Origin: Lachnospiraceae bacterium
GTDB taxonomy: Bacteria; Bacillota; Clostridia; Lachnospirales; Lachnospiraceae
Direction of reading: 5' to 3'
Assembly: GCA_015057375.1 (NCBI GenBank)
Contig: SVEM01000006.1
Coordinates: forward strand, 1 to 64,000
Length of the DNA: 64,000 nt
The notes below the pieces were generated by a model. The model was not told where the DNA came from and ran no database searches. It worked only from the letters and a program-made list of their open reading frames with translations. Below, piece after piece: positions 1 through 10,300 of the stretch (position 1 is the stretch's first letter; every line of letters begins with the position of its first letter). A program made the translations under genes and the position numbers.

Positions 1-101
1 TTAGGCGCTGCAGCAGTATATGTACTGCCCGTACTAAAACCTGTAACAACCAGTGCGGCTACAAGTGATAATACTATTAGTTTTTTCATGCTTTTTTTCA
101 C
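1..101 (-). CDS. N-terminus of a secreted protein (cut by window edge)
   Basis: Only the first 33 codons are present. They encode a typical Gram-positive signal peptide: two lysine-rich clusters, then a hydrophobic stretch ending in small residues (TAAAP). The GTG start at 101 is chosen because GGAGG lies 8 bases upstream. The 16 bases before the start and the first codons closely resemble the start of the 2009-residue esterase just upstream, so the two are probably paralogous secreted polysaccharide enzymes. The gap to the upstream stop codon is only 54 bases with no clear terminator, which suggests cotranscription. The mature protein lies outside the window, so its function cannot be given. 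Confidence 0.75.
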   Translation of the reverse strand, partial: MKKSMKKLIVLSLVAALVVTGFSTGSTYTAAAP

Positions 102-155
102 TTGCTCAACCTCCATTAAATTATATTTTATTTATTATAATATATGCAAAAGCAA

Positions 156-3100
156 CTAATTATTAGCTGCATATGCTTCCTCTGTTGTCCACATATGAAT
201 GTTAAGTTTTTCACCCCAGCTTACAGTTCCGTGAAGCGGTGCTGTTTCAATCCATGCATAATCCGGACAATCTGTGATAATAATCGGCTCTGTTACCATT
301 CCGTTATCATCAATACCATTGTTTTCCACATATACTTTACATGGTTTTCCGTTTTTATCAGTTCCCTGAAGTATGTATCTTGCAGAAAGCGTCTGCACCT
401 GTCCGTCAAACTGCTTTCTTGTGTCGACAAATCTGTAATCTACAACACCTGATCCCTTAAACATATTTGTATTTGAAGAACAGGAGAAATAAATCATTGA
501 TCCGGAACCAACATTACCATCTACACCTACACTGCCGCCTATACCAATATTAAATACAAACAATTCCTTATTATAATTCTTTGTTGTATCCGGTCTTACA
601 ACAGGCGGTGGTGTTACAGTTGCATTAGGATTTCTCATAATATCAATAGTCATTCCATTGCTTGTCTCTGTAACAACCCCTTTAAGGTCTGCTGTCTCAA
701 GAAACTGTAAAGCTGAACTGTTAGTATAGATAATAGGTTTAGTTGTTATTGTTCCATCTGCATTTCTTGTTCCATTGTCCTCAATGAATATCTTGCAGTC
801 ATTACCATTCTTATCTTTTCCGGCAACTATATATCTGTTACAGTATTCTTCACTGCCATTTTTATATTTCTTACATACAACAGATGAAGCGTTATCACTT
901 CCGCCGTAGTTAGAATCCTTTCCGGTAAAATAACTTCCGCTAACTTCAACATCAACAAATGTCATTGTTACATCACATGTTGCGCCGTTAACCGTATAAG
1001 TTCCTCCGGTTTCATTTGTAAGCTGTACTGACATTACCTTTTCTGTATACGGGTCAGAACTCTTAAATGCATTTCTAAGGAAATTATACAATCCAGGTCC
1101 CCATGCATTCTCGTCATGACCGGCACCTGCAACTTCAAAATAAGTATGAGGCACACCATTATTTGTAAGTGCAGTATGGAATACGTACGGCTGTTCATGA
1201 ACTGTTGTATCTTTCTCGCCTTTTACTATCATTACCTTTGTATTATTCATATACTGTGAAGGCAATGTAAATGCTGCTTCTGAAGCAAATAATCCGTCTT
1301 CTCCAACTCCTGTCCAGTTAGGAGGATAAGCAAATATTCCATATGTCGGACAGAATGCTCCAACATATCCGAAGTATTCTGATTTAGTGAATCCTATATA
1401 AAGCGATTCACGTCCACCCATTGAGAAGCCTGCTACTGCTGTATTTTCTCTGCCTGTAGCAACATTATAATGACTTTCAATATATGGCATCAAATTGTCA
1501 ATAAGGTCTTCACGGAATGCATCATAGCATTTGTAGTTAGCTGCACTAAATTCATCTTTTATAGAAGAATCAGCACATACTCTTATGTTTGGTATTACAA
1601 TAATAGCTTCTGTTGCTTCGCCTGTTGCAAACAGGTTACCTGCTATTCTTACAATATTACAACTTTCTGCACTTGAACCAAATGAATCTTCACTACAGAA
1701 AATTCCATGAAGCATATATACTACAGGATATTTCTTATTTGAAGATGCATCATATCCCGGTGGGAGTATGATATTAAATGGTCTGTTCGAATTAGTATAG
1801 TTTGAATAATACTCTCCGCTTTCAAATCTTCCGTAACTGTTTCCTGCAATATTTTTATTATAGTTTGCAGCTACAGGATTAATTATATCATCCTTTACAG
1901 TGTTATCTACTTGAGGAGTATCCTTGCTAAATACTATTGATTTGACTGTCATCTTCTTCATGTCGCCGGTACCAAACAAGTCAATAATTGTAAACTTATT
2001 TACCGGATATGTGCCGGCATCAAACTCAATTGTCTTAGAAGTCTCATTAGCATTTATATACCACTTATTATCATTGCTGAAATTCCACCATTTCTCGTCA
2101 CCTGTTCCCTGGTATTTATAGGAGAAATTTCCGCTTGGTATTGATACATCAGCATAATTTATAGTAACTTTCTTGTACTCATTTGCTGCTATTTCATCAG
2201 GAAGAGTAACTGTAATATAATCTTTATTTATACCTGTTGAAGAAATGCTTACGCTTCCGTCTGAATTTAAATATGCACCATTTTCTAATGTCACATAATC
2301 TGCACTTAAATCTACCGCAAAGTCGCAACTCAAATCCGGTGTCGGTGCAGTAGCCGCTGAATTTTCTGTGCTGATATGAAGATTGTCCAAATAAAAATCT
2401 CCATTTCTGTCAGCATTATATCCAGGACCTTCTCCTATGTATATAGTAAGTTTTTCTGTGTTTGCAGGCACAGTGTAGCTTCCCTGAACTCGTGTCCAGG
2501 TTTCCGCTTTACCATATACTATATTATTATTTGAATCATAACAACGATATTTATCACCTTCTGTTCCGGCTGCATCTGCAAACCAGTATATGAATGAAAT
2601 ATCTCCGTTTGATGCATAATTTTTTGCAAGCTTTACATCAAATGCAAAATTCACAACTTCTCCTGCCGCAAAGCTTCTGTTAATCGTATATGCTGCAGCA
2701 GAATAATTATTCCAACGTCCACTGTACACACCATATCCGTCTCTAACACTTGGTGTGTATCCGCCATAATTACTGCTCCATCCGGTATTGCCATTAGAGA
2801 AGTCACCGTTTGCTATAATGTTGGTTGCAGGATTCTCTGTTGGTTCGGCTGTAGGCACCGGTGTCGCCGGCACTGCTGTAGGTCTTACATATGTACCATC
2901 AAACATTGTAAGATCGATTGCATTTGCCATAACATCATAGCCTTCATATGGATGAAGTCCGTCACCTAAAGTATATTCATATTTAATATTCTTTGGATTT
3001 GCAGGGTCTGCAAGCGCACTCTCAAAGTCTATTATTCCGTCAAATCCTGATTCTTCTGAACGCATCCAGTTGTTAAGCATGGTTCTTACCTGCTCGGAAG

Positions 3101-6100
3101 CGTCGCTGTAATAGTCACTTGTTCCGAACGGAAGGATTGGTGCTGCATATATCTTAATTCCATTCGCATGGGCGAGTGCTACCATCTTCTCATATTCAGG
3201 CTTAAGCTGATTATATTTAGAGGTATCACTTAACTTATTAAGATCATTTACACCAAAAAGTACTATACAATAACCCACATTATCATGCTGAAGCAAATCT
3301 CTTGCAAATCTGTCTTTTCCGGCATCTGTAGGATATGAACCCATCATTGAGTTTGCTCCGATACCTTCATTGATTACAGATATGTTCTTAGTTGATGCAT
3401 TTGCTTGAAGTCTCTTTGCAAAATAATCTCCCCATCTTGTATAACTGTCAGGTTTCTTTCCAAGATATCCGGCATCTGTTCCGTAACCATCTGTGATAGA
3501 ATCACCAAAACATACAACCGCCTTAGCATTCTCAGGCTGCATAAGCGAAACATCTGCAAGGAAGAACCAGCTTGTAGTTGTTTTGTAATTACTGAATGTT
3601 CTTGCAGAAACATTGTTTCCGGACATCTGGTATGTAGTTGCTCTTGCTCCTCTGTGTCCTGTTATGTTATTTGTAGGAGTGCTTCCGAAATACATGGATA
3701 TCGCAACATTTTCAAGTGCATTTACAGGGAAATACACCGGATCTGTCACAATAGTCTGTCCCGCAGGGATTGAGAAGGACTCACTTCCATTTACTTTTAC
3801 TACTGTATCTGTTGATGTATCTATAGTGGATTCATCAGCCTTTACCTGCTTTGCGATATGGAGTGACCTTACTGTTACCGCACTTCTTCCGTACTGGTTA
3901 GACAATTTAAGCTTCATCTTATTACCGGATGTTGTAACCTTAATAATCTGTCTTACAGTAGATCCTTCAAGTGCCATCTGAGGCATAGCAGTATCTGTAG
4001 TATCACATTTTTCCTCTGCTGTTCCCCATGTAGCCACCCAAATATCATTATTAGGGTCTTCTGTCGGTGCAACTGTTGCTACCGGAGGTTCTGCATTTTT
4101 GTTACCTATATAGAGATTATCCAGATAGAAGTCGCCTTTTCTGTCACCATTATATCCGGGACCTTCTCCAATATATATAGTAAGTTTTTCGGTATATGCA
4201 GGTACTGTATAGCTTCCCTGAACCCTGGTCCATGATCCTGCATTACCATATACAATATTACTGTTTGAGTCATAACAACGATATTTGTCGCTCTCTGTGC
4301 CGGCTGCATCAGCAAACCAGCATACAAATGAAATGTCTCCGTTTGATGAATAATTTTCTGCAAGCCTTAAATCAAATGCATAGTTTATAACTTCGCCTGC
4401 CGCAAAGCTTCTGTTAATTGTATATGTTGCTGCAGAATAGTTATTCCAACGTCCGCTGTACACTCCGTATCCATTTGTAACCGCAGGTCTAAATCCACCG
4501 TAGTTGCTGCCCCACCCGGTGTTGCCGTTGGAAAAATCACCATTTGTTACAAAGTTGATGGTTGGCACTACAGTTGGTTTTGCTGTTGGCGCCTGTGTTG
4601 GTGCTACTGTTGGCGCCTGTGTTGGTTTCGCCGTTGGGGCTACCATAGGTTCTGCTGTCGGTGCCTCTGTCGGCTCTACAGATGGCAAGCCTTTAAGCGT
4701 AATGGATTCAATAGTTACTTTTCCTCCCTCAACACCACCAAAGAATCTTGAGTTAGCATAACCACTTCCATCTTCATTATTATAGTTAGGAACAAGTGAT
4801 AACTCTCCACTTCCTGTAAAGTTTGCACCACCCCAGTGCGCTTCTTCACCCGGCATCCATCCAATGTTATCAGTTCCGTAGTGTACTGTATATCCTACTG
4901 TTCCCAGATTAGCATCACGATACTTTACAACAACGTCTGTAAAGTTGTAATTATTGTATATCGATGCCGGCACACTAAAACCAAATTCTCCATTTGCTCC
5001 TCTGGTATATGTGTATGAACCATCTCCGTTCTTTGTCTTTGTAATGGTTCCGCTTTCAAACTTAAAGCAGTCATCAAGATTAAGTGTATACTCTGTACGA
5101 GATTCATTCCATCCCCAAGCAGGAACCGGTGCCTGTGTTGGTTCTGCTGTCGGTGCTACCGTAGGTTTTGCTGTCGGTGCCGCTGTCGGCTCCACAGATG
5201 GCAAACCTTTAAGAGTAATAGATTCAATAGTTATTTTTCCTCCCTCTACACCACCAAAGAATCTTGAGTTAGAATAACCATTTCCATCTTCATTATTATA
5301 ATTAGGAACAAGTGATAACTCTCCACTTCCCGTAAAGTTCGCACCACCCCAGTGCGCTTCTTCACCCGGCATCCATCCAATGTTATCAGTTCCGTAATGT
5401 ACTGTATATCCTACTGTTCCCAGATTAGCATCACGATATTTTACAACAACATCTGTAAAGTTGTAGTCATTGTATATCGATGCCGGAACACTAAAACCAA
5501 ATTCTCCATTTGCTCCTCTTGTGTATGTATATGAACCGTCTGCGTTCTTTGTCTTTGTAATAGTTCCGCTTTCAAAAATGAAGCAGTCATCAAGATTAAG
5601 TGTATACTCTGTATGAGACTCGTTCCATCCCCAAGCAAGAGTTGGAGCATTTGTCGGTATAACTGCTGATTCATCATCACTTAAAATAATAGAATTAATC
5701 TTAAGGGATGTAAAAGATGCATCATAAGTAGCAGCTTTCACAAATATGTAATTAGCATTATCATCTGTTGCTGTTAACATACCCTTTATTGGCGATGAAC
5801 TTGTAGGAATAATATTAGTTACTGCAGTATCAACAGCATCCTTTACAAGATATAATCTTGGTGTGCTTCCCGCCGCAGTATAATCCATAGTAATATAGGC
5901 CGACTGAGCATTGTCTAAAACATATTCTTCAGGAACAGGAATCATTAAACCTGAGAATCCTTCTGCCCTTTCAAATGATATACTTCCATCCGAATTAACA
6001 GTTGCTCTCGCACCATCTCCTCCATTAACAACTACAACTTCATTTGCATCGAATGTTAATGAAATCGGAGTTCTTGATGATGTGGATGCAGATGCCGCAT

Positions 6101-6185
6101 TAACCACTCTCGAAAGTGGAGCATCTGAGATAACCATCGCTACGACAAGTAATAATACCACTAATTTTTTCATCATTTTTTTCAC
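156..6185 (-). CDS. Giant secreted multi-esterase: SGNH + CE1 + DUF3237-like domains with binding modules
   Basis: Predicted secreted 2009-residue hemicellulose esterase. Seen in order: signal peptide (1-32); a beta-rich module (about 40-185); two near-identical modules opening AWGWNES (about 182-331 and 354-503); PT-rich linkers; a CBM4/9-like module opening with TNGDFSNGNTGW (about 543-698); an XynE-like SGNH hydrolase (about 712-1102) with GDSITDG (Ser near 894), FGVNDLN and GLHPYEG; a second CBM4/9-like module (1118-1275); another beta module (1282-1418); a CE1 esterase (about 1435-1712) with HGIF, GFSMGG and GAGHDENAWG; and two DUF3237-like domains at the C-terminus. The start is GTG at 6185, with GGAGG 8 bases upstream; an ATG further upstream overlaps that site. 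CE1 and SGNH esterases remove feruloyl or acetyl groups from xylan. Exact substrates are inference. No LPXTG or SLH anchor is visible, so it is probably released or held by its binding modules. Confidence 0.9.
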   Translation of the reverse strand: MKKMMKKLVVLLLVVAMVISDAPLSRVVNAASASTSSRTPISLTFDANEVVVVNGGDGARATVNSDGSISFERAEGFSGLMIPVPEEYVLDNAQSAYITMDYTAAGSTPRLYLVKDAVDTAVTNIIPTSSSPIKGMLTATDDNANYIFVKAATYDASFTSLKINSIILSDDESAVIPTNAPTLAWGWNESHTEYTLNLDDCFIFESGTITKTKNADGSYTYTRGANGEFGFSVPASIYNDYNFTDVVVKYRDANLGTVGYTVHYGTDNIGWMPGEEAHWGGANFTGSGELSLVPNYNNEDGNGYSNSRFFGGVEGGKITIESITLKGLPSVEPTAAPTAKPTVAPTAEPTQAPVPAWGWNESRTEYTLNLDDCFKFESGTITKTKNGDGSYTYTRGANGEFGFSVPASIYNNYNFTDVVVKYRDANLGTVGYTVHYGTDNIGWMPGEEAHWGGANFTGSGELSLVPNYNNEDGSGYANSRFFGGVEGGKVTIESITLKGLPSVEPTEAPTAEPMVAPTAKPTQAPTVAPTQAPTAKPTVVPTINFVTNGDFSNGNTGWGSNYGGFRPAVTNGYGVYSGRWNNYSAATYTINRSFAAGEVINYAFDLRLAENYSSNGDISFVCWFADAAGTESDKYRCYDSNSNIVYGNAGSWTRVQGSYTVPAYTEKLTIYIGEGPGYNGDRKGDFYLDNLYIGNKNAEPPVATVAPTEDPNNDIWVATWGTAEEKCDTTDTAMPQMALEGSTVRQIIKVTTSGNKMKLKLSNQYGRSAVTVRSLHIAKQVKADESTIDTSTDTVVKVNGSESFSIPAGQTIVTDPVYFPVNALENVAISMYFGSTPTNNITGHRGARATTYQMSGNNVSARTFSNYKTTTSWFFLADVSLMQPENAKAVVCFGDSITDGYGTDAGYLGKKPDSYTRWGDYFAKRLQANASTKNISVINEGIGANSMMGSYPTDAGKDRFARDLLQHDNVGYCIVLFGVNDLNKLSDTSKYNQLKPEYEKMVALAHANGIKIYAAPILPFGTSDYYSDASEQVRTMLNNWMRSEESGFDGIIDFESALADPANPKNIKYEYTLGDGLHPYEGYDVMANAIDLTMFDGTYVRPTAVPATPVPTAEPTENPATNIIANGDFSNGNTGWSSNYGGYTPSVRDGYGVYSGRWNNYSAAAYTINRSFAAGEVVNFAFDVKLAKNYASNGDISFIYWFADAAGTEGDKYRCYDSNNNIVYGKAETWTRVQGSYTVPANTEKLTIYIGEGPGYNADRNGDFYLDNLHISTENSAATAPTPDLSCDFAVDLSADYVTLENGAYLNSDGSVSISSTGINKDYITVTLPDEIAANEYKKVTINYADVSIPSGNFSYKYQGTGDEKWWNFSNDNKWYINANETSKTIEFDAGTYPVNKFTIIDLFGTGDMKKMTVKSIVFSKDTPQVDNTVKDDIINPVAANYNKNIAGNSYGRFESGEYYSNYTNSNRPFNIILPPGYDASSNKKYPVVYMLHGIFCSEDSFGSSAESCNIVRIAGNLFATGEATEAIIVIPNIRVCADSSIKDEFSAANYKCYDAFREDLIDNLMPYIESHYNVATGRENTAVAGFSMGGRESLYIGFTKSEYFGYVGAFCPTYGIFAYPPNWTGVGEDGLFASEAAFTLPSQYMNNTKVMIVKGEKDTTVHEQPYVFHTALTNNGVPHTYFEVAGAGHDENAWGPGLYNFLRNAFKSSDPYTEKVMSVQLTNETGGTYTVNGATCDVTMTFVDVEVSGSYFTGKDSNYGGSDNASSVVCKKYKNGSEEYCNRYIVAGKDKNGNDCKIFIEDNGTRNADGTITTKPIIYTNSSALQFLETADLKGVVTETSNGMTIDIMRNPNATVTPPPVVRPDTTKNYNKELFVFNIGIGGSVGVDGNVGSGSMIYFSCSSNTNMFKGSGVVDYRFVDTRKQFDGQVQTLSARYILQGTDKNGKPCKVYVENNGIDDNGMVTEPIIITDCPDYAWIETAPLHGTVSWGEKLNIHMWTTEEAYAANN
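2857..4056 (-). repeat. SGNH esterase coding repeat, copy 1
   Basis: About 1.2 kb encoding the SGNH domain. It matches 34148-35347 closely with a constant offset of 31291 bases and no visible indel. Differences are scattered and mostly synonymous. The collinearity continues, more diverged, into the adjacent CBM4/9-like module. Confidence 0.85.
4661..5125 (-). repeat. Tandem module repeat, copy A (period 516 bp)
   Basis: This copy encodes one AWGWNES-type module of the 2009-residue esterase. It is nearly identical in DNA to 5177-5641 at a constant 516-base offset, including the flanking PT-linker codons. A more diverged copy lies at about 9545-10020 in the neighbouring esterase gene. Confidence 0.85.
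5177..5641 (-). repeat. Tandem module repeat, copy B (period 516 bp)
   Basis: Second copy of the module described for 4661-5125. Differences are mostly third-position changes. The similarity is high enough for recombination between copies to change module number. Confidence 0.85.
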
Positions 6186-6272
6186 TTGAACGACCTCCAT
6201 TACTGAAAATAGCTTTAGTTTGTATGCAAGATACATAAAATTATACTAACATATAAAAAATAATCATTCAAT

Positions 6273-6306
6273 AAACATATATTTTTTATTAACAAAATAT
6301 ATGTTT
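6273..6306. promoter_or_regulatory. 13-bp inverted repeat upstream of the giant esterase
   Basis: Perfect arms AAACATATATTTT and AAAATATATGTTT are separated by 8 bases, 88 bases upstream of the GTG start. A TATAAT-like -10 (minus strand, near 6240-6245) lies between it and the gene. It could be an operator or simply AT-rich dyad sequence; no regulator is identified. Confidence 0.4.
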
Positions 6307-6354
6307 TATGTCACAAAAGATAGCAGGGAATTAGCTGCTGCATTTACTTTGTAC

Positions 6355-6390
6355 ATAAAAACCAGTTGCGACATTATTTATCGCAACTGG
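6355..6390 (-). terminator. Rho-independent terminator after the frame-shifted CE1 gene
   Basis: Perfect 10-bp stem CCAGTTGCGA / TCGCAACTGG with a 9-base loop, followed on the minus strand by TTTTTATG. It lies 28 bases past the stop codon at 6418, so the binding-module/CE1 gene ends here and the 2009-residue gene needs its own promoter. Confidence 0.85.
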
Positions 6391-6417
6391 CTTTATATTA
6401 CTTAATATGTATATTTC

Positions 6418-7305
6418 TTACTGTACCTTGAATATTCTGGACACGAAGTTGTAGAATCCAAACTTAAATACATCATCTCCATGATCTCCGTTTCCAGTCT
6501 CGTTATATCCTCCCATAGTTTCATAATACATATGAGGAACACCATTATCAGTAAGTGCATCATGATAATCTTTAGGGAACTTATGAACCATTCCATCATT
6601 TATTCCTTTAATGATCATTACAAAAGTATCGTCCATATATTTATCCTTAAGAGTAAAACTTTCTTTTGTAAATAATCCAACATCTGTAACTCCCTGATCA
6701 GTATAATCAAATATTCCCGGTGCCGGACAAAAAGCACCAACATATCTAAATGTATCCTGAAGTGTAAATCCAAGGTGAAGTGATACACGTCCTCCCATTG
6801 AAAATCCACATATTGCTGTGTTGGCACGGTCTGTGAGAGTTGAATAGTGTTCATCTATATACGGCTTAAGACACTGTTCGAAATCATTAAGGAAGTTATT
6901 ATATGCCTTATAATGTTCAGTATTAAAACCAAGCCCGTTATCTTTTCCCGATTCATTGGCACAGCCGTTAGGAAATACAAGAATCATCTCTTCTGCATCT
7001 CCGTTTGCAATAGCATTCCAAAGAACATTCTGAACATGACATCCATACATAGTTGTTTCATTTCCAAATATACCATGGTTCATGTATACCACAGGATATT
7101 TCTTGCTTTCATCATATCCCTTAGGAAGAATAACATATGCTTTTCTGTAAATGGTGCGACCTTCAACAATAGCTGTTGAAGGATATGTGATATGTTCAAC
7201 AGTTCCTTCAACGCTACTGTTAATTGTCTCAAAATTCTGTGGTACTGAGTAATTAGTATTCTTCAGTATCTCACTTATAGGTACGTAAGCAGTATCATTA
7301 TTTAG
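6418..7305 (-). CDS. CE1 esterase domain in the -1 frame of the upstream gene
   Basis: Reading from the C at 7305 gives an unbroken frame of about 295 codons to the TAA at 6418. It encodes a full CE1/esterase-D type domain: the VILPKGYD entry strand, YPVVYMNHGIFGN, serine elbow GFSMGG, an acidic DGMVH segment and a late GDHGDD histidine. It is clearly related to the CE1 domain of the 2009-residue protein. There is no ATG, GTG or TTG start before 7092, and a start there would lose the N-terminal strands and oxyanion region. Nor is there a signal peptide. It therefore appears meant to be the C-terminal domain of the upstream 1580-codon gene, reached by a -1 shift on the A9 run. Otherwise it is a broken gene or reflects a homopolymer error in the sequence. 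Confidence 0.85.
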   Translation of the reverse strand, partial: LNNDTAYVPISEILKNTNYSVPQNFETINSSVEGTVEHITYPSTAIVEGRTIYRKAYVILPKGYDESKKYPVVYMNHGIFGNETTMYGCHVQNVLWNAIANGDAEEMILVFPNGCANESGKDNGLGFNTEHYKAYNNFLNDFEQCLKPYIDEHYSTLTDRANTAICGFSMGGRVSLHLGFTLQDTFRYVGAFCPAPGIFDYTDQGVTDVGLFTKESFTLKDKYMDDTFVMIIKGINDGMVHKFPKDYHDALTDNGVPHMYYETMGGYNETGNGDHGDDVFKFGFYNFVSRIFKVQ

Positions 7306-7316
7306 TTTTTTTTTCC
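7302..7316 (-). other. A9 run with in-register slippery heptamer A AAA AAC
   Basis: The mRNA reads GGA AAA AAA AAC TAA in the frame of the 1580-codon gene. The last seven bases before TAA form A AAA AAC, a classical X XXY YYZ shift site in correct register. A -1 slip continues as CTA AAT AAT GAT into the CE1 frame. I see no strong pseudoknot or hairpin just downstream, and no obvious Shine-Dalgarno stimulator, so a programmed shift is not proven. Confidence 0.6.
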
Positions 7317-10300
7317 GTAGAAGATTACGGATTTAATATTGCCTGTTGATACATTATTAAAAGCTCTTATTATCTTTACAGCCTTAATTGAATCTACTTC
7401 ATTACTAAATAATGCATATGGAGTATAGCCTAAAATCTTGTTCTCACTTTCTGACTTAGATTCAGTTGGAAGTTTATCAGATAACCCTGGGGCACCATTT
7501 CCAATATTAGCTCCATTAAATTCTTCTCCAAAAAGATAGAAATGAAGATTTCTATTGTTTTCAAGAACAACATCTACCTGTGTATATGTCACACCGTTAT
7601 TAGGTGCCAAAATTGCTATACTCTGTCCATTATTTGCTCCAAAGTTTAACACTCCATTGTTATAGTTTGCTGCTGTTTCGAGGTTATCTGTTATGTAGTT
7701 TGACGGATTAGACAAATCTACTTTGTGGTAATCAAGAGCTTCTACAAGTTTAAGGTCACATGCATAGACATCACCAAGACCATAATAACTAGGTCTACTT
7801 GTTACACTACTGTAGTATATCTCATAATTTCTAGTAATAGAGTCACTATCATTTACCATCATATCAAATGCCATTGTCTTATTCAAGCGACCGCCATTAT
7901 TAAATGGAATTTTGTACTCTATCATGTATCCTTTTCCATCGCTATCAATAGAATATCTTGCACAGTCACTAGTGATATTGTTTGCAAGACTTCCCGGACC
8001 ACCAACACCTATTTGAAAACCATTATTGTCAGCTTCAAGATTAGACTGTCCTAACAATCCTCCGTCAAGTCCTGAAATACGATACTGGAAAGCATCTGTA
8101 TTATTGTCATATCCCGTTTCTCTGCTAGCATTTTCATCAAGGAAAAACTCGATACCATCTTGAAGATGTGCAGCAGTATTTGCTTTAGATATCTCAGCAT
8201 CCTTTACATGAACAAGACAATATAAGTTATTCTCATCCCATGCAATTTTTGTGTTTGCAATTGTAGTGCTTGAATTAGATCCTTCCCCTGTTGCCAATTT
8301 AGTATCCATCGGAGTCCAAGGAATTGATTCCCATATTTCATCTGCAACACCGTCGATATTAATAGGTGTAGTTACCCGATATGCATACTTAGTTTCGTAT
8401 GGGGAAGGCGTCGCTGTTGGTACAGGTGTAGCCACATTCTCATAGGATAAAAACTTCACCGACTTGAAATTAATGTCTGTTGAACCATCCATTGTTACAA
8501 ACTTAATAGCTCTTATAACATCTTCCGGATCAGTCCAAATCTGAGTTGTCTCTCCGTTCGTAGCTGTTATCTTTTGATTAGCTAATCTATCACTCTGACC
8601 TGGAGAACCATTCGTTATTTGGCCATTAAATGCACTACCAAACACGAACGGATTAAGATTATAACTACTTGTGTATGTCACTTCAACCGCAGTAAAATCA
8701 TAGCCAGTCGGAGCTATAAACGCCACACCTTGATAGTTAGCAAAACTCGCTTCCAGCAACCCTGTTTCTGAATTATAAGCCACTGTACCACCATCTGCGT
8801 CCCAGGTGTCTTCATCGGAAAGATCAATTTCGTACACATATGTTGGTGTTGGCACTGATGCACCACCTTCAACAAGCTGAATTGTTCCCATAAGACCTGG
8901 GTTGTTGTAAAGATTACCATTGGAAAGAAGATAAATCTCATTTCTTCTTTCGTTTGCAATACAATCCATTACATATATTTCAAATCCCATTCCTACTCCA
9001 GGCTGAACAGTTAAAGGATTAACAAATGGAATATATGCCTCTACTATATATCCACCAGTAACCATTGTATGCGCTGTTTCAATACCAGCGTATAATGTGC
9101 TAGCATCATTTCCTTGCGAAGCTACACCATTAGTAATTACACCATCTTCAGAAAGCTGAGTATAACGATACTGGAATGCATCCGCATTGCTAGCATATGA
9201 AGTTTCTTTCGAAAGATCTTCATCCAAGTAGAACTCAATACCATCATTCTCCCATGCGTTACCATTACTAGCAATAACCGTATCGTCTTCAACATTTACA
9301 AGCAAGTAAATTCCTAAATCATCCCAAAGAACCTTTGCAGTAGCAGTTGTATTTGTCGATGTACCACTACTATATGTTTCAAGTTTGAGAGTCTCTGCAT
9401 CAGCCCATGCTGCATCATCAGCACTACCATCTACTTCAATGTCTTTATCTGTCTTATATACCTGAAGATCCGCTTGATCAGCATTAATTATCGGACGGAA
9501 TGTAGGTATAGGTGTTGGTGGAGCTGTTGGTGGAGCTGTTGGCGCAGCCACTATACCTGAAAGTGTAATAGATTCAATTGTAACAGAGCCTCCAACTGTT
9601 CCATCAAAGATTCTAGAGTTGGAATAGTTAGCATCATAACAGTATACATTTCCTCCGTCTGCTTCCGCATATTTATAATAGTAATCCGGATTAATTACCC
9701 ACTCATCATCTCCAGCCAATTCATAAACATTCCATATACCATTGTCAGGATTGACATGAGTAACCGTGTTAGTTCCATAATGAGCAGTGTGACCTACCCT
9801 ACCATAATTTGCATCACGGTAATCTATAACCACCTTAGTAAATCTATTATTTTTATATTCTTTTTCAGGTATCTGGAAACCAAACTCTCCTCCATCTCCT
9901 CTTGTAAAGGTATATGTACCATCCTCATTCTTAACTTTAGTTTCATTATCATTATTCCAAAGGCAATCATCAAGATTAAGAGTATATTCCGAATGATCCT
10001 CATTCCAGCCCCAGAAAGGTGTTGGCACAGGCGGTTCTTCGTTCTCAGTACTAATGTGGAGATTGTCTACATAGAAAGTATTCGTCCTGCTTGAAGTATA
10101 ATTAGGTCCCTCTCCAATATATATCGTAAGACTTTCTGTATATTCTGGTACTGTGAATGTTCCCTCAACTCTCGTCCATGATTCTGCATTACCATATACT
10201 CTGTTGCCTTCCGAATCATAACAAATATATTTACCTTGATAATCACCACCAGAAGTATATTCACCTGAATCAGATGCAAACCAACAAGCAAACGAGTAAT

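Noticed and set aside
4504-5277. Plus-strand ORFs with Val/Gly/Ala repeats (VGATVGFAVGA type)
   Set aside because: They are the complement of PT-linker codons in the giant esterase gene.
7092-7092. GTG at 7092 as an independent start for the CE1 esterase
   Set aside because: It lies in the middle of a conserved core strand, has no ribosome binding site or signal peptide, and would remove about 70 residues of the domain.
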